From Nematostella vectensis (taxonomy: Eukaryota; Cnidaria; Anthozoa; Actiniaria; Edwardsiidae): a stretch of 64,000 bases of DNA. The notes under the pieces are model-generated. The model made no database searches, was not told where the DNA came from, and was given only the letters and a program-made list of their open reading frames with translations. The DNA is taken from assembly GCF_932526225.1 (NCBI RefSeq), contig NC_064038.1, forward strand, positions 7,501,070 through 7,565,069, given 5' to 3'. The position numbers and the translations under genes are program-made. Below are positions 62,001-64,000 of the stretch, piece by piece. Numbering within the stretch: the stretch's first letter is position 1; the number at the start of each line of letters is the position of its first letter.

Positions 62001-64000
62001 AGATTGTGCTAGTGATGAAGATTGTGCTAGTGATGAAGATTGTGCTAGTGATGAAGATTGTGCTAGTGATGAAGATTGTGCTAGTGATGAAGATTGTGCT
62101 AGTGATGAAGATTGTGCTAGTGATGAAGATTGTGCTAGTGATGAAGATTGTGCTAGTGATGAAGATTGTGCTAGTGATGAAGATTGTGCTAGTGATGAAG
62201 ATTTTGGTAGTGATGAAGATTGTGCTAGTGATGATGATTGTGCTAGTGATGAAGATTGTGCTAGTGTTGATGATTGTGCTAGTGTTGATGATTGTGCTAG
62301 TGATGAAGATTGTGCTAGTGATGAAGATTTTGGTAGTGATGATGATTGTGCTAGTGATGAAGATTGTGCTAGTGATGAAGATTTTGGTAGTGATGAAGAT
62401 TGTGCTAGTGATGATGATTGTGCTAGTTATGAAGATTGTGCTAGTGATGAAGATTTTGGTAGTGATGATGATTGTGCTAGTGATGAAGATTGTGCTAGTG
62501 ATGAAGATTTTGGTAGTGATGAAGATTGTGCTAGTGATGATGATTGTGCTAGTGATGAAGATTGTGCTAGTGATGAAGATTGTGCTAGTGATGATGATTG
62601 TGGTAGTTATGAAGATTGTGCTAGTAATGAAGATTGTGCTAGTAATGAAGATTGTGGTAGTAATGAAGATTGTGCTAGTGATGAAGATTGTGCTAGTGAT
62701 GAAGATTGTGCTAGTGATGAAGATTGTGCTAGTGATGATGATTGTGCTAGTGATGATGATTGTGCTAGTGATGAAGATTGTGCTAGTGATGAAGATTGTG
62801 CTAGTGATGAAGATTGTGCTAGTGATGATGATTGTGGTAGTTATGAAGATTGTGCTAGTAATGAAGATTGTGCTAGTAATGAAGATTGTGGTAGTAATGA
62901 AGATTGTGCTAGTGATGAAGATTGTGCTAGTGATGAAGATTGTGCTAGTGATGAAGATTGTGCTAGTGATGATGATTGTGCTAGTGATGATGATTGTGCT
63001 AGTGATGAAGATTGTGCTAGTGATGAAGATTGTGCTAGTGATGAAGATTGTGGTAGTAATGAAGATTGTGGTAGTGATGAAGATTGTGCTAGTGATGAAG
63101 ATTGTGCTAGTGATGAAGATTGTGCTAGTGATGAAGATTGTGCTAGTGATGAAGATTGTGCTAGTGATGAAGATTGTGCTAGTGATGAAGATTGTGCTAG
63201 TGATGAAGATTGTGCTAGTGATGAAGATTGTGCTAGTGATGAAGATTGTGCTAGTGATGAAGATTGTGCTAGTGATGAAGATTGTGCTAGTGATGAAGAT
63301 TGTGCTAGTGATGAAGATTGTGCTAGTGATGAAGATTGTGCTAGTGATGAAGATTGTGCTAGTGATGATGATTGTGCTAGTGATGAAGATTGTGCTAGTG
63401 TTGATGATTGTGCTAGTGTTGATGATTGTGCTAGTGATGAAGATTGTGCTAGTGATGAAGATTTTGGTAGTGATGATGATTGTGCTAGTGATGAAGATTG
63501 TGCTAGTGATGAAGATTTTGGTAGTGATGAAGATTGTGCTAGTGATGATGATTGTGCTAGTGATGAAGATTGTGCTAGTGATGAAGATTTTGGTAGTGAT
63601 GATGATTGTGCTAGTGATGAAGATTGTGCTAGTGATGAAGATTTTGGTAGTGATGAAGATTGTGCTAGTGATGATGATTGTGCTAGTGATGAAGATTGTG
63701 CTAGTGATGAAGATTGTGCTAGTGATGATGATTGTGGTAGTTATGAAGATTGTGCTAGTAATGAAGATTGTGCTAGTAATGAAGATTGTGGTAGTAATGA
63801 AGATTGTGCTAGTGATGAAGATTGTGCTAGTGATGAAGATTGTGCTAGTGATGAAGATTGTGCTAGTGATGATGATTGTGCTAGTGATGATGATTGTGCT
63901 AGTGATGAAGATTGTGCTAGTGATGAAGATTGTGCTAGTGATGAAGATTGTGGTAGTAATGAAGATTGTGGTAGTGATGAAGATTGTGCTAGTGATGAAG
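44050..64000. repeat. Giant 18-bp minisatellite (about 1,100 units) with higher-order structure
   Basis: The base unit is GATGAAGATTGTGCTAGT. Common variants are GATGATGAT, GTTGATGAT, GGT for GCT, AGTAAT for AGTGAT, and GATTTTG or GATTCTG. The array continues past the window end. Period is strict apart from a one-base insertion near 49,456 and a truncated unit near 49,665. Higher-order blocks include 414 bp (44,658 and 45,072) and 4,770 bp (see the separate entry). The unit has no stop in four of six frames, so open frames of thousands of codons occur on both strands. It lies in an ELL intron, transcribed on the plus strand. Confidence 0.97.
50260..59850. repeat. Two tandem copies of a 4,770-bp higher-order repeat
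   Basis: Rare variants recur at a constant distance: 50,881/55,651, 50,941/55,711, 51,001/55,771, 51,840/56,610 and 52,271/57,041 are all 4,770 apart, which is 265 units of 18. One deleted unit changes the offset to 4,752 by 53,359/58,111, and it is 4,788 at the left edge (50,326/55,114). Point differences are very few, so the duplication is recent. Confidence 0.88.

Overview
The window looks like metazoan nuclear DNA, most likely from a cnidarian and probably an anthozoan. It holds one large DNA virus/transposon of the Polinton (Maverick, adintovirus-like) class next to ordinary intron-bearing animal genes. The animal call rests on spliced genes that can be followed exon by exon (an SLC22 organic-ion transporter and the Pol II elongation factor ELL), an intronless NUDT2-like gene, and PAN and D8C secreted-protein exons. 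The cnidarian call rests on recollection of very similar Polinton proteins in cnidarian genomes and is an inference.

Bases 1 to about 15,750 are the Polinton. Its left end lies outside the window. All visible genes are intact. The core set is protein-primed DNA polymerase B, retrovirus-type integrase, A32/FtsK-like packaging ATPase, double jelly-roll major capsid and single jelly-roll minor capsid (penton-like). Six or seven further small or medium proteins, mostly membrane-active or coiled-coil, are probable virion components. The left part carries accessory genes of giant-virus flavour: a TFIIB-like factor, an ankyrin protein and a protein of five CxHx6CxxC zinc units. Nearly every gene has a (T/C)TTAAAGA-type box 26-35 bases before the best start codon. 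Several 3' ends carry hairpins, and a GC-rich palindromic motif is scattered through the element. With the TFIIB-like gene, this suggests a virus-encoded transcription module. Two tandem arrays (15,137-15,410 and 15,555-15,757) mark the right subterminal region.

Bases 15,760-43,243 are host DNA. On the minus strand there is a secreted PAN (21,819-21,519) plus D8C (17,722-17,315) gene whose intron holds a 38-bp minisatellite interrupted by a LINE 3' end. Then come a NUDT2-like gene (25,364-24,930) and an unrecognised ORF (26,262-26,897). A nine-exon SLC22 transporter (35,462-28,238, minus) has introns carrying minisatellites that start at, or include, the 5' splice sites. ELL (37,401-43,243 and beyond, plus) is complete except for its last exon(s). 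MITE-like fold-backs, a tRNA-derived SINE and a 5'-inverted LINE sit in introns.

Bases 43,260-64,000 are a giant minisatellite. It starts with irregular GAT-rich repeats and becomes an 18-bp unit repeated about 1,100 times, with higher-order repeats including a tandem 4,770-bp block. It begins directly after an ELL splice donor and runs off the window, so it fills at least 20.7 kb of an ELL intron. The very long open frames inside it are by-products of the repeat.
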